64,000 nt of DNA from JAXMAF01 sp046350555 (lineage in GTDB: Bacteria; Planctomycetota; Phycisphaerae; Phycisphaerales; SM1A02): positions 124,001-188,000 of the forward strand of contig JAXMAF010000007.1 in assembly GCA_046350555.1 (NCBI GenBank), given 5' to 3'. Both the position numbers and the translations under genes were made by a program. Position 1 is the stretch's first letter. The number at the start of each line of letters is the position of its first letter. This document shows positions 20,689 to 29,763 of this stretch, piece by piece. The notes beneath the pieces are model-generated. The model worked only from the letters and a program-made list of their open reading frames with translations, ran no database searches and was not told the DNA's origin.

Positions 20689-21762
20689 TCAAGCGCCTGC
20701 CGAACGAGTCTCCGCCTCCAGCCACGCCGCCATCCCGTCGATCTCCGCGAAGTCGGTCGACTCCATCACGCGCACGACGCGTCCGCCGCCGTCGTGTCCG
20801 ATCACGAGGTCGAGCAGCGCCACGACGGAGCGTTGTCCCCTGCTTCCGCGACGCTCCTCGTGCGACACGCGGACGTTGACGATCTCGCCGATCGGCAACT
20901 CTCGTCGTCCATCCACGGCCAGTCGCTTCGGCAGCTCGAGCGTGCCACGCGAACGATCCAGCACGATGGTGTGAGCGCCAGACGCGCTGCGGACGTGCTG
21001 CCACCAGTACGCAATGAACGCCGCGACAACGATCGCCGACGTGACGAGCAGCACGGCGTTGATCGAAGGATCGCCGGCGGTCACGACGATCAGGAGCAAT
21101 CCGCCGACCACCGATCCGAGGACCAGGACGATCGCCGCGACCGTGGCCGGCGGGATTGCGGGAAGCCGGACCACGGCGATGTTCCCGTCGTCCGCCACCA
21201 GACGCCCCGCCGCAGGTCGGTCCATGCGCCGCCGGAGCAGGTCAGCGCCCTCGCCGATGAAGACCGACGCGAATCCGCCCAGACCAAGCACGAGGATCAG
21301 CGGCAGGAGGTCGGTTCCGGCAAGGCCAGTGCGGAGCACTGCGTTTCCCGGTATCAAGGGATCGACGAAGACCTGAATCGTCGAGCCCGCTGGATGGGCC
21401 ATGACGTGCAGTGACGCACGCTCGCGACCGGCGCTGCCCCGGCCGCCGACGCCACCATTCGAGAAGTCGGTCCGGTTGCTGGTGTACGTTGCGCCGGCGC
21501 GTTCATAGCTGTATTCGATCACCGCCCGATGGTGCGTGCTTCCCTTGCTGGAACGCGTCGTCCGCACGCTGCTGACGAGCACCACGCCGTCGACCGGCAC
21601 GAACCGCTGCGCGGCGTCGTGTTGCCGCCACGCCGCGTCTCCAAACTTGATGGTGAAAAGAACGGCCGCAGCAGCGGCGACCATGCCGACGACGGCGGCG
21701 ACGATCCCGCCGATGCGGCGGCGGCGCGTCGATTGGTCGATTGTCGCGAGAGGCTCCCGCAT
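20689..21762 (-). CDS. DUF3592-like membrane protein
   Basis: About 357 residues from ATG 21762 (MREPLATIDQ); an in-frame start 17 codons upstream would overlap the divergent gene. TM1 (IGGIVAAVVGMVAAAAAVLF) is followed by an extracytoplasmic beta-rich domain of the DUF3592 kind (VLVSSVRTTRSSKG, AVIEYSYERAGATYTSNR, IQVFVDP). TM2 is LLPLILVLGLGGFASVFIG. A further pair of TM segments is VAAIVLVLGSVVGGLLLIVV and AVLLVTSAIVVAAFIAY, and the protein ends in a cytoplasmic PH-like domain (IVLDRSRGTLELPKRLA). No enzyme motif. Function unknown. Confidence 0.7.
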   Translation of the reverse strand: MREPLATIDQSTRRRRIGGIVAAVVGMVAAAAAVLFTIKFGDAAWRQHDAAQRFVPVDGVVLVSSVRTTRSSKGSTHHRAVIEYSYERAGATYTSNRTDFSNGGVGGRGSAGRERASLHVMAHPAGSTIQVFVDPLIPGNAVLRTGLAGTDLLPLILVLGLGGFASVFIGEGADLLRRRMDRPAAGRLVADDGNIAVVRLPAIPPATVAAIVLVLGSVVGGLLLIVVTAGDPSINAVLLVTSAIVVAAFIAYWWQHVRSASGAHTIVLDRSRGTLELPKRLAVDGRRELPIGEIVNVRVSHEERRGSRGQRSVVALLDLVIGHDGGGRVVRVMESTDFAEIDGMAAWLEAETRSAGA

Positions 21763-21800
21763 CGTCAGGATCACCCGACCCGTCGTACATTGCACCCGCC

Positions 21801-22673
21801 GTGAAGACGCCACACGATGACGGCCCGGTCGAGGATCGTCGTGAGATCGACGACGGTACGCAGGAAGGACTTGACGACGCGCCGCCGCTGCTGTCGACGG
21901 AGTTGCCGCCGCGCGCCGATGAGATCAGCGAACGCCAGGCTGCGCTCCTCGAACGGCTCGCGCGGCTGTGCATCCAGCGCTCGCCGCGACTTCGGTGGCG
22001 GCGGCGGCTCGTGACGGCGGTTGGGGTGGCGTCCGCCGGTGTCGTGGTGACGATCAGCGCCATCGTCGCGTCGCGCACCAATGGCCTGGGAGCTTGCTGC
22101 GCGACCGGGCTCTCGGGCGCACTGGCCTGCGCTCTCGTCGCAACGCTCTCATACCGCCTGGTCGACCGGCCCGGCTGGCTCCAACACCAACCGTGGTTCT
22201 GCCCGGCTTGCGGCTACGACCTCGCCGGCCTTCCCGACGATTGCGCGTTCCCCTGCCCCGAATGCGGCGCCACATGCGATCCGCGTGCGATGCGGCGGCC
22301 AGCGCTCTCCTCCGCCGACCTCATGGAAGAGATCCGGTCGAGCGGCGATCCCGACGTGAAGTGGCTCGTCAAGCAGCGACCTGTCATCGGCGAACGACCG
22401 CCGGTGGAGATCGTCGAGCTCCTGGAGGACGCGGCCAAGGCCGCCTCGATCGGATGTCGCGGCGAGACCTACCGCTGGGGCAAGATGCTATTCGGCTGCC
22501 TCTTGATCGCCGTGGGCATCGGCCTGGTCATCGTGGGCATCATCGACGCCAACTGGCAGGGCAGCTTCGGCGCGGTGCCCATCGTCGTCGGAAGCGCGAT
22601 GCTCTTGCGCGCGGAGGATCGGTCGCGGCGCGCGCGGATGTTGGCGAAGCTCGACGAGCGGATGGAGGGATAG
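21801..22673 (+). CDS. Membrane protein with planctomycete-type zinc ribbon
   Basis: 290 residues from a GTG at 21801, 38 bp from the divergent start of the DUF3592-like gene. Two N-terminal TM helices (LVTAVGVASAGVVVTISAIV, LSGALACALVATLSYRLV) precede a zinc ribbon with two CxxC knuckles (CPACGYDLAG ... CPECGATCD). Two more TM helices lie near the C-terminus (MLFGCLLIAVGIGLVIVGII, FGAVPIVVGSAMLL). The CPxCGYDLxG ribbon is common in planctomycete membrane proteins of unknown role. No further function can be assigned. Confidence 0.7.
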   Translation: MKTPHDDGPVEDRREIDDGTQEGLDDAPPLLSTELPPRADEISERQAALLERLARLCIQRSPRLRWRRRLVTAVGVASAGVVVTISAIVASRTNGLGACCATGLSGALACALVATLSYRLVDRPGWLQHQPWFCPACGYDLAGLPDDCAFPCPECGATCDPRAMRRPALSSADLMEEIRSSGDPDVKWLVKQRPVIGERPPVEIVELLEDAAKAASIGCRGETYRWGKMLFGCLLIAVGIGLVIVGIIDANWQGSFGAVPIVVGSAMLLRAEDRSRRARMLAKLDERMEG

Positions 22674-22699
22674 CGCGGCGACCGCGCGGGCCTCGTCGC

Positions 22700-23032
22700 T
22701 CAGGCGCGCCCGGCGTCGCGCATCGCGCAAAGCCGTTCCACGATCGGCGGCTCGTCCTTGAGCTCGGCGAGGGGGGCGATCCTTTCGATGATCGCGTTCC
22801 AGCGGAGATCCGCCCCCTGCCGTAGCACGACGCCCTCGATGTCGACCCAGTCCTGCGGTCGATCGGCGAACGCCTTGAGCACGATCAGGTCCTCGGCGGA
22901 ACAGGTCGGGAGGGGCCGGGCGTCGCCGAAGTCGAAGGGCGTCGCGCGATCGACAAGCCCCCGCTCGTACGGCAGTCCGGCGGCGCTCAGCGCATCGCAG
23001 ACATGATGTGCGGCCTGCAGCAGGTCGTTCAT
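22700..23032 (-). CDS. Truncated AbiEii/MNT-like nucleotidyltransferase
   Basis: 110 residues. The C-terminal half (SAEDLIVLKAFADRPQDW, VDIEGVVLRQG, IIERIAPLAELK) is characteristic of small nucleotidyltransferase-fold proteins of the AbiEii/toxin type. The short N-terminal helix (LLQAAHHVCDALSAAGLPY) is joined directly to ERGLVDRATPF. In this family the GGxAxxxxGxxRxTxDxD catalytic core lies between these two parts. It is absent here, suggesting an in-frame deletion of about 65-70 codons. The start overlaps the upstream gene's stop (TGATG at 23032), typical of a translationally coupled pair. Probably catalytically dead. Confidence 0.65.
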   Translation of the reverse strand: MNDLLQAAHHVCDALSAAGLPYERGLVDRATPFDFGDARPLPTCSAEDLIVLKAFADRPQDWVDIEGVVLRQGADLRWNAIIERIAPLAELKDEPPIVERLCAMRDAGRA

Positions 23033-23298
23033 CAGCGCAGCTTGGCGAAAAGCCGTTGCATCTCGACGAGGCCGGACGACTTCTCCGGCGACAGCATGCG
23101 GTTGGCGAAGAGGACCATGCCGCTGAAGGCACGCATCGTCGTCGCGACGTCCGCGCTCCGAGTCTCCTCCGCCTCGATCTGCGCAAGGATCGGCCCCAGC
23201 CGCGTCCAGCGTTCGACGAAGTCGCGCATCGACTCGGTTCGGCCGGACGTGGGAACCTCGGGGACCACGGGCGATCGTAGGTGGGCGTTGTCCGCCAT
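23032..23298 (-). CDS. Small partner protein of the nucleotidyltransferase
   Basis: 88 residues, largely helical (SMRDFVERWTRLGPILAQIE ... LVEMQRLFAKLR). Proteins with this RDFVERWxxLGPILxxI pattern commonly precede AbiEii-like nucleotidyltransferase genes, as here, with a one-base overlap. By analogy it may be the antitoxin or substrate-binding partner; that is inference from gene order. No DNA-binding motif is obvious. Confidence 0.6.
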   Translation of the reverse strand: MADNAHLRSPVVPEVPTSGRTESMRDFVERWTRLGPILAQIEAEETRSADVATTMRAFSGMVLFANRMLSPEKSSGLVEMQRLFAKLR

Positions 23299-23309
23299 CG
23301 TTTCACGCC

Positions 23310-23339
23310 TTGGCCTTGGGCCCCAACCCCCGCTACACT
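23310..23339 (+). promoter_or_regulatory. Candidate promoter for rpsO
   Basis: TTGGCC (23310-23315) and TACACT (23334-23339) are separated by 18 bp and lie about 60 bp upstream of the rpsO start, in the gap between divergent genes. Sigma-70-like but unproven. Confidence 0.4.
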
Positions 23340-23400
23340 TTCCGCTTCACCGAAACAAGGAAAGACCGCGTCGCCCGACCGGCGGCCACGAGACCTCAAG

Positions 23401-23670
23401 ATGACCATTTCAGCGACCAAGAAGAAGGAGACCGTCGAGTCGAACCGGCGTCACCCCGGCGACAGCGGCTCTCCCGAAGTGCAGGTGGCGATCCTGACCG
23501 AGCGCGTCTCGGCGCTCCAGGACCACTTCCGCAACCACCCGAAGGACCATTCGTCGCGCCGTGGGCTGCTGCTCATGGTCGGCCGGCGAAACCGGCTCCT
23601 CAAGTACCTGTCGTTCGCCGACCGCGAGCGCTACCAGAACCTGATCAAGCGTCTCGGCCTGCGCAAGTGA
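23401..23670 (+). CDS. rpsO: 30S ribosomal protein S15
   Basis: 89 residues, exactly the family length, from ATG 23401. The highly conserved central motifs are present: GDSGSPEVQVAILTERV (residues 20-37), FRNHPKDHSSRRGLLLMVGR and RRLLKYL-type helix (RNRLLKYLSF). S15 binds the central domain of 16S rRNA early in small-subunit assembly. It is followed by pnp, the gene order seen in many bacteria. Confidence 0.97.
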   Translation: MTISATKKKETVESNRRHPGDSGSPEVQVAILTERVSALQDHFRNHPKDHSSRRGLLLMVGRRNRLLKYLSFADRERYQNLIKRLGLRK

Positions 23671-24026
23671 CCGGCCGTCCGCGGTGGCCGCGCTGAGCGG
23701 CAGCGGACGACCGACAGCCACGCGGCCGCGGTGAGTCGAATGTTGCGATGCCTCCCCGGCACCGCACGCGATCGAGCCCGGCGCGACGGGACTGTCCGAC
23801 GTCTTCTGCCTCTTCGGTCGACGCCGCCGTGGCGACCGCATCGCTGCGCTGTCCGCGTTCTTCCGTTGCGCGGCCCCCCGGGCGCACGGCCCGATCGGCA
23901 CCTCGGCGCTTCCCCGCGACGCGCCCTCTCCCGATCGGCCAACGCCTCCCGCGCACGCGTCCGCGATGCGGACGCTCCGGCATGACCACGGCCCGCCGAC
24001 GCGGGCCAACCCGAAAGGCAGTTCCA
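23671..24026 (+). promoter_or_regulatory. rpsO-pnp intercistronic leader with nested hairpin
   Basis: 356 bp without a supported gene. Just after the rpsO stop, a nested hairpin (23676-23709) has an outer 7-bp stem CGTCCGC/GCGGACG and an inner 5-bp stem GCCGC/GCGGC with loop GCTGA. In Escherichia coli the rpsO-pnp leader forms a stem cleaved by RNase III for pnp autoregulation; a similar role here is inference from position. AAAGGC (24014-24019) is the likely pnp ribosome binding site. Confidence 0.5.
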
Positions 24027-26306
<2,280 letters not shown>

Positions 26307-26402
26307 GCGAGGCGAACGGCTCCGAGCCGCGGGCAGGCGCGCGGGAACGGCGTCCGGACGGCGCATCGCCGACCGGCGCGCGACGTCCGCTACCCTCCCG
26401 CC

Positions 26403-27317
26403 GTGTCCGATCCGAGCAACTGGCTCTGGTTCACCGGCGGCGCGTGCGCCGCGGGGGGGGGGGGGGGCTCGCGTCGCGATCGCGATGATCCCCGCGGCGC
26501 GCTCGGCTCCAACGCCGCACGGAGGCCCGCGCGCGCGACGCCGAGCGCCGCGCGGCAGGCCAGAGCGGCTCGCCGGCTCGGCTCGATGACCAGCGGACTG
26601 GCCCACGAGATCAAGAACCCGCTCTCGACGCTGGGCCTCAACGCCCAGCTCCTCGCGGAGGACATCGCCGAAAGCCCGCTTCCCGACGAGCAGCGGGACC
26701 GCGTGCTGCGCCGGCTCGGGGCGCTCCAGCGCGAGGCCGATCGGCTGCGCAACATCCTCTCCGACTTCCTGCGCTACGCGGGGCGGATCAAGCTCGATCC
26801 GCAGCCGCGCGACCTCGGGGCCATCGTCGAGGAGCTCGCCGACTTCCTCTCGGCGCAGTGCCAGCAGTCGGGCGTGCTGCTCCGGACCGACCTGCCCGCG
26901 CATCCGATCGTCGCGACGGTCGACGCCGACCTGCTCAAGCAGGCGCTGCTCAACCTCATGCTCAACGCGATCCAGGCGATGGTGCCGCCGTCGGCGGGCG
27001 GCGCACCGAGCTCGACCAGCCTCGAGCGGCGCGGCGAGCTCATCCTGCGCGTGGAGGGCGACGCGCAGGAGGCGCGCATCCACGTGATCGACACCGGCCC
27101 GGGCATCGCCGAGGAGAAGCTCGAGGAGATCTTCCGTCCCTACGTCTCGTCGAAGCCGGGCGGCACGGGGCTTGGACTCCCGACCGCGCGCCGCATCGTC
27201 GAGGAGCACGGTGGACGCCTCGTCGCCCATTCGGTCGTCGGGCGCGGCAGCGATTTCGTCGTGCATCTGCCGGTCGTCGGTGTGCCGACCAACCGACATG
27301 ACGGCGATCATCCCTGA
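26403..27317 (+). CDS. Sensor histidine kinase, N-terminus disturbed by a 15-G run
   Basis: 304 residues from a GTG. HisKA: phospho-accepting His in GLAHEIKNPLSTLGLNAQLL (about residue 66-85). HATPase_c: N-box LLNLMLNAIQAM, G1 DTGPGIAEE, F-box IFRPYVSSK, G2 GGTGLGLPTARRIV. ATP-dependent autophosphorylation is expected; no receiver gene is adjacent. Residues 15-24 are encoded across a homopolymer of 15 G (26453-26467). Upstream of it the frame begins a likely membrane segment (NWLWFTGGACAAGG) that is then lost. The neighbouring frame nearby reads as coiled-coil-like RDAERRAA, so the N-terminus is probably wrong by one or more indels. Confidence 0.8.
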   Translation: MSDPSNWLWFTGGACAAGGGGGSRRDRDDPRGALGSNAARRPARATPSAARQARAARRLGSMTSGLAHEIKNPLSTLGLNAQLLAEDIAESPLPDEQRDRVLRRLGALQREADRLRNILSDFLRYAGRIKLDPQPRDLGAIVEELADFLSAQCQQSGVLLRTDLPAHPIVATVDADLLKQALLNLMLNAIQAMVPPSAGGAPSSTSLERRGELILRVEGDAQEARIHVIDTGPGIAEEKLEEIFRPYVSSKPGGTGLGLPTARRIVEEHGGRLVAHSVVGRGSDFVVHLPVVGVPTNRHDGDHP

Positions 27318-28185
27318 TCCGGACATCGAAGCACATAGACGCCGAAGCCGAGCGTGGACCGTCCCCAGCGCAGGTAGGCGTCGCGCCATGCATGGATGCG
27401 CGCCGTGAACGCGGCGTGGTCGGGGTCGCCTGGATGTTCCGCGAGCCATCGTTCCATGGCGTGCAGGTAGAGCCCCTCGTAGTGATCCCACTCGTCGTCG
27501 CTGCTCGTCACCGAGTACAGCGGCGTGAACCCCGACGCGATCGCGGCCTCGACGTTGCCGGCATGCGAGGTCATCTCATCGGCCGTGGCGCCGAGCGCCG
27601 CCAGGTAGTCCGCATGGGGCGGCGTGCGCCAGAAGCCCTCGCCCACCACCACGCGGCCGCCCGGGCGCGCGATTCGCCGGAGCACGCCAAGCGCCGGCTG
27701 AAATCCGCCGAATGCGCCGGTCGCGCCGACGCACAGCGCCGCGTCGAATGCGCGATCGACCGCGGAATCCTCGGAGACGAGCCCGGACGCATCGCCGACG
27801 CGCCATTCGATGTGCGTCCGCGCGATCGGAGAGCGCCGCTCGGCGGCGCGGCGGCGCGCCATCTCGATCGCCGGCGCGCTGCGATCGATGCCGACGCCGA
27901 GGCGCCGCCAGCCTCGGACGACGCAAACGGCACTGACGCCTCGACGAGTCGAATCAGCATCTCGCCATTGCCGCAGCCGATGTCGACGACGCGCTCGCCC
28001 GGCGCGAGGCGCATGCGCGCAAGCACGTGGTCGACCTTCTCCTCGGCCAAGGGGCTCATGAAGAGATGATCGGCATGGGCGATCGACGAGAAGCGCTGTC
28101 GACGTACGCCGTCGAACGCTCCCGCGCCGGCGGCGCTTCCCCACGCCCCCGTCTGCTCGGGCACGATCGGTGACGGTGCATCCAT
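27308..28185 (-). CDS. SAM-dependent methyltransferase, interrupted by one frame break
   Basis: From ATG 28185 the frame reads through motif I (RVVDIGCGNGEMLIRLVEAS), the SAM-binding glycine loop. Near 27925-27945 it must switch frame to continue as GWRRLGVGIDRSAPAIEMAR, then WRVGDAS, AALCVGATGAFGG and RIARPGGRVVVGEGFW, which are motifs II-IV of the Rossmann-fold methyltransferase. It ends RSTLGFGVYVLRCPDQG. One missing base would restore about 292 residues. The last ten bases overlap the end of the histidine kinase (convergent). Substrate unknown. Confidence 0.75.
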
Positions 28186-28407
28186 CGCCGCACCGTATCA
28201 GACCGCATCCTCATGATCGTCACGGCGGGCACGGATCCCAGCTCGCAAGCAGAACGCGACGGTTGGAACAGGATCGATCGTGCAGCCGGAACCTGATCCA
28301 TGGAGCGACGACCGCCCGCTGGTCGGATCGGCCGTCCCCAGGTGCGAGAGGACGACGGTCGATGCGGCGGCGCGGGCTCACCCTACCGTCGTCCCGGGAG
28401 AGAGACG

Positions 28408-29763
28408 ATGATCCAAGCACTGTTCGACCGCGCGCCTGATCTCCGCACGTTCGCGACCCTCGCCCTCGTCGCGGCGATCGCCGTCGGCTGCACGACGAAC
28501 CGCCCCGTCCATGTCGACCCGCTTCCGACCGACGCGACGCGCGAGGCGAAGTGGAACGCCGATCTCGACATCATCGCCGTCGAGCTTCCGAAGCGCCACC
28601 CGGATCTCTTCTTCAAGCGGTCGCGCACCGAGTTCGAGGCGGATCTCGCCGCCCTGCGGCGCGACCTGCCGCAGCTCGACGACGCGTGCGCGTACACGAC
28701 GCTGCGCGCCGCGATCGCGGCGCTTGGCGACGGACACACATCGGTCTGGATCAACCCCGACCCGCCGGCCGACGGCCGCCCGCCGATGATCCCGGCGCTC
28801 ACCAACTATCCGCTCGGCCTCGTGTGGCTCCAGGATGGCATCTTCGTCGCCGCGGCGCCGAGCGAGCAGGCGTCGATCGTCGGCGGTCGCGTCGAGACGA
28901 TCGGCGGCGTCGCCGTGGACGAAGCCGCCGCGCGCATCCAGACGGTCGTGCCCGTGGAGAACGACGCCTCGCGACGAAGCCGCATCATCCAGGCCATGGC
29001 GAACCCGGAGACGCTGCGCTGCCTCGGCCTCGCCGATGCGGACGGCGCCGTGTCGCTCACAGTGATCCGCGCCGATGGCGCGCACGAATCGCAGCGGATT
29101 GCGCCGATCGTCCCGGGCGCGCCGACGACCACCTTCGCGCAACAGCCGGATCCCTCCCTTCTCGGGCCGACTCGCCGCGCCAAGCGTCCGCCGATGGGGC
29201 ACGAGATCCTCGCCGCCGATCGCATCTTCTACATCTGGTACGACCACTGCGCCGACGCGCCGGACATGAAGGTGAGCCAGTTCGCGACCGATTCGCTTCG
29301 TGCGCCGGACTCGGCGCTTCGTCCCGGCGATGACGGCGCCCCACCGGCGATCGACCGCGTGGTCGTCGACCTGCGCCGCAACGGCGGCGGCAACAGCCTG
29401 TTGCTGCTGCCCCTCATCACCGGACTCCAGTCGCGCGACGATGTGAACGTCACCGGCCACCTCTTCGTGCTGATCGGCCGCAACACCTATTCGTCGGCGA
29501 TGCTCAACGCGTACGAGCTCGATCGACAGACGGCCGCGATCCTGGTCGGCGAGCCGACGGGCCAGAAGCCTCGCTCCTTCGGCGAGGTGAAGTTCTTCGA
29601 CTGTCCCAACACCGGACTGCGCGTGCAGTACTCGACGACGACCTTCGACCCCGGCATCGACACCGATTCGCTGATGCCCGAGCTCGCCGCCGTGCAGACG
29701 AGCGAGACGTTCTTCGCGGGAAGGGATCCGGCGATCGAGGCGGTTGCGGCGTGGGGGCGGTGA
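28408..29763 (+). CDS. S41-peptidase-like lipoprotein
   Basis: 451 residues from ATG 28408, preceded by a strong GGGAGAGA ribosome binding site. A lipoprotein signal (TLALVAAIAVGCTT) places it in the membrane facing the periplasm. The body resembles the S41 (C-terminal processing peptidase/tricorn) fold: an early helical part with ALGDGHTSVW, a degenerate PDZ-like segment (VGGRVETIGGVAVDEAA), then VDLRRNGGGNS and the nucleophile region GRNTYSSAMLNAYEL. GEPTGQKPRSFGE follows. The serine within NTYSSA aligns with the catalytic serine; a lysine partner is not obvious. Peptidase activity is inferred. Confidence 0.75.
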   Translation: MIQALFDRAPDLRTFATLALVAAIAVGCTTNRPVHVDPLPTDATREAKWNADLDIIAVELPKRHPDLFFKRSRTEFEADLAALRRDLPQLDDACAYTTLRAAIAALGDGHTSVWINPDPPADGRPPMIPALTNYPLGLVWLQDGIFVAAAPSEQASIVGGRVETIGGVAVDEAAARIQTVVPVENDASRRSRIIQAMANPETLRCLGLADADGAVSLTVIRADGAHESQRIAPIVPGAPTTTFAQQPDPSLLGPTRRAKRPPMGHEILAADRIFYIWYDHCADAPDMKVSQFATDSLRAPDSALRPGDDGAPPAIDRVVVDLRRNGGGNSLLLLPLITGLQSRDDVNVTGHLFVLIGRNTYSSAMLNAYELDRQTAAILVGEPTGQKPRSFGEVKFFDCPNTGLRVQYSTTTFDPGIDTDSLMPELAAVQTSETFFAGRDPAIEAVAAWGR

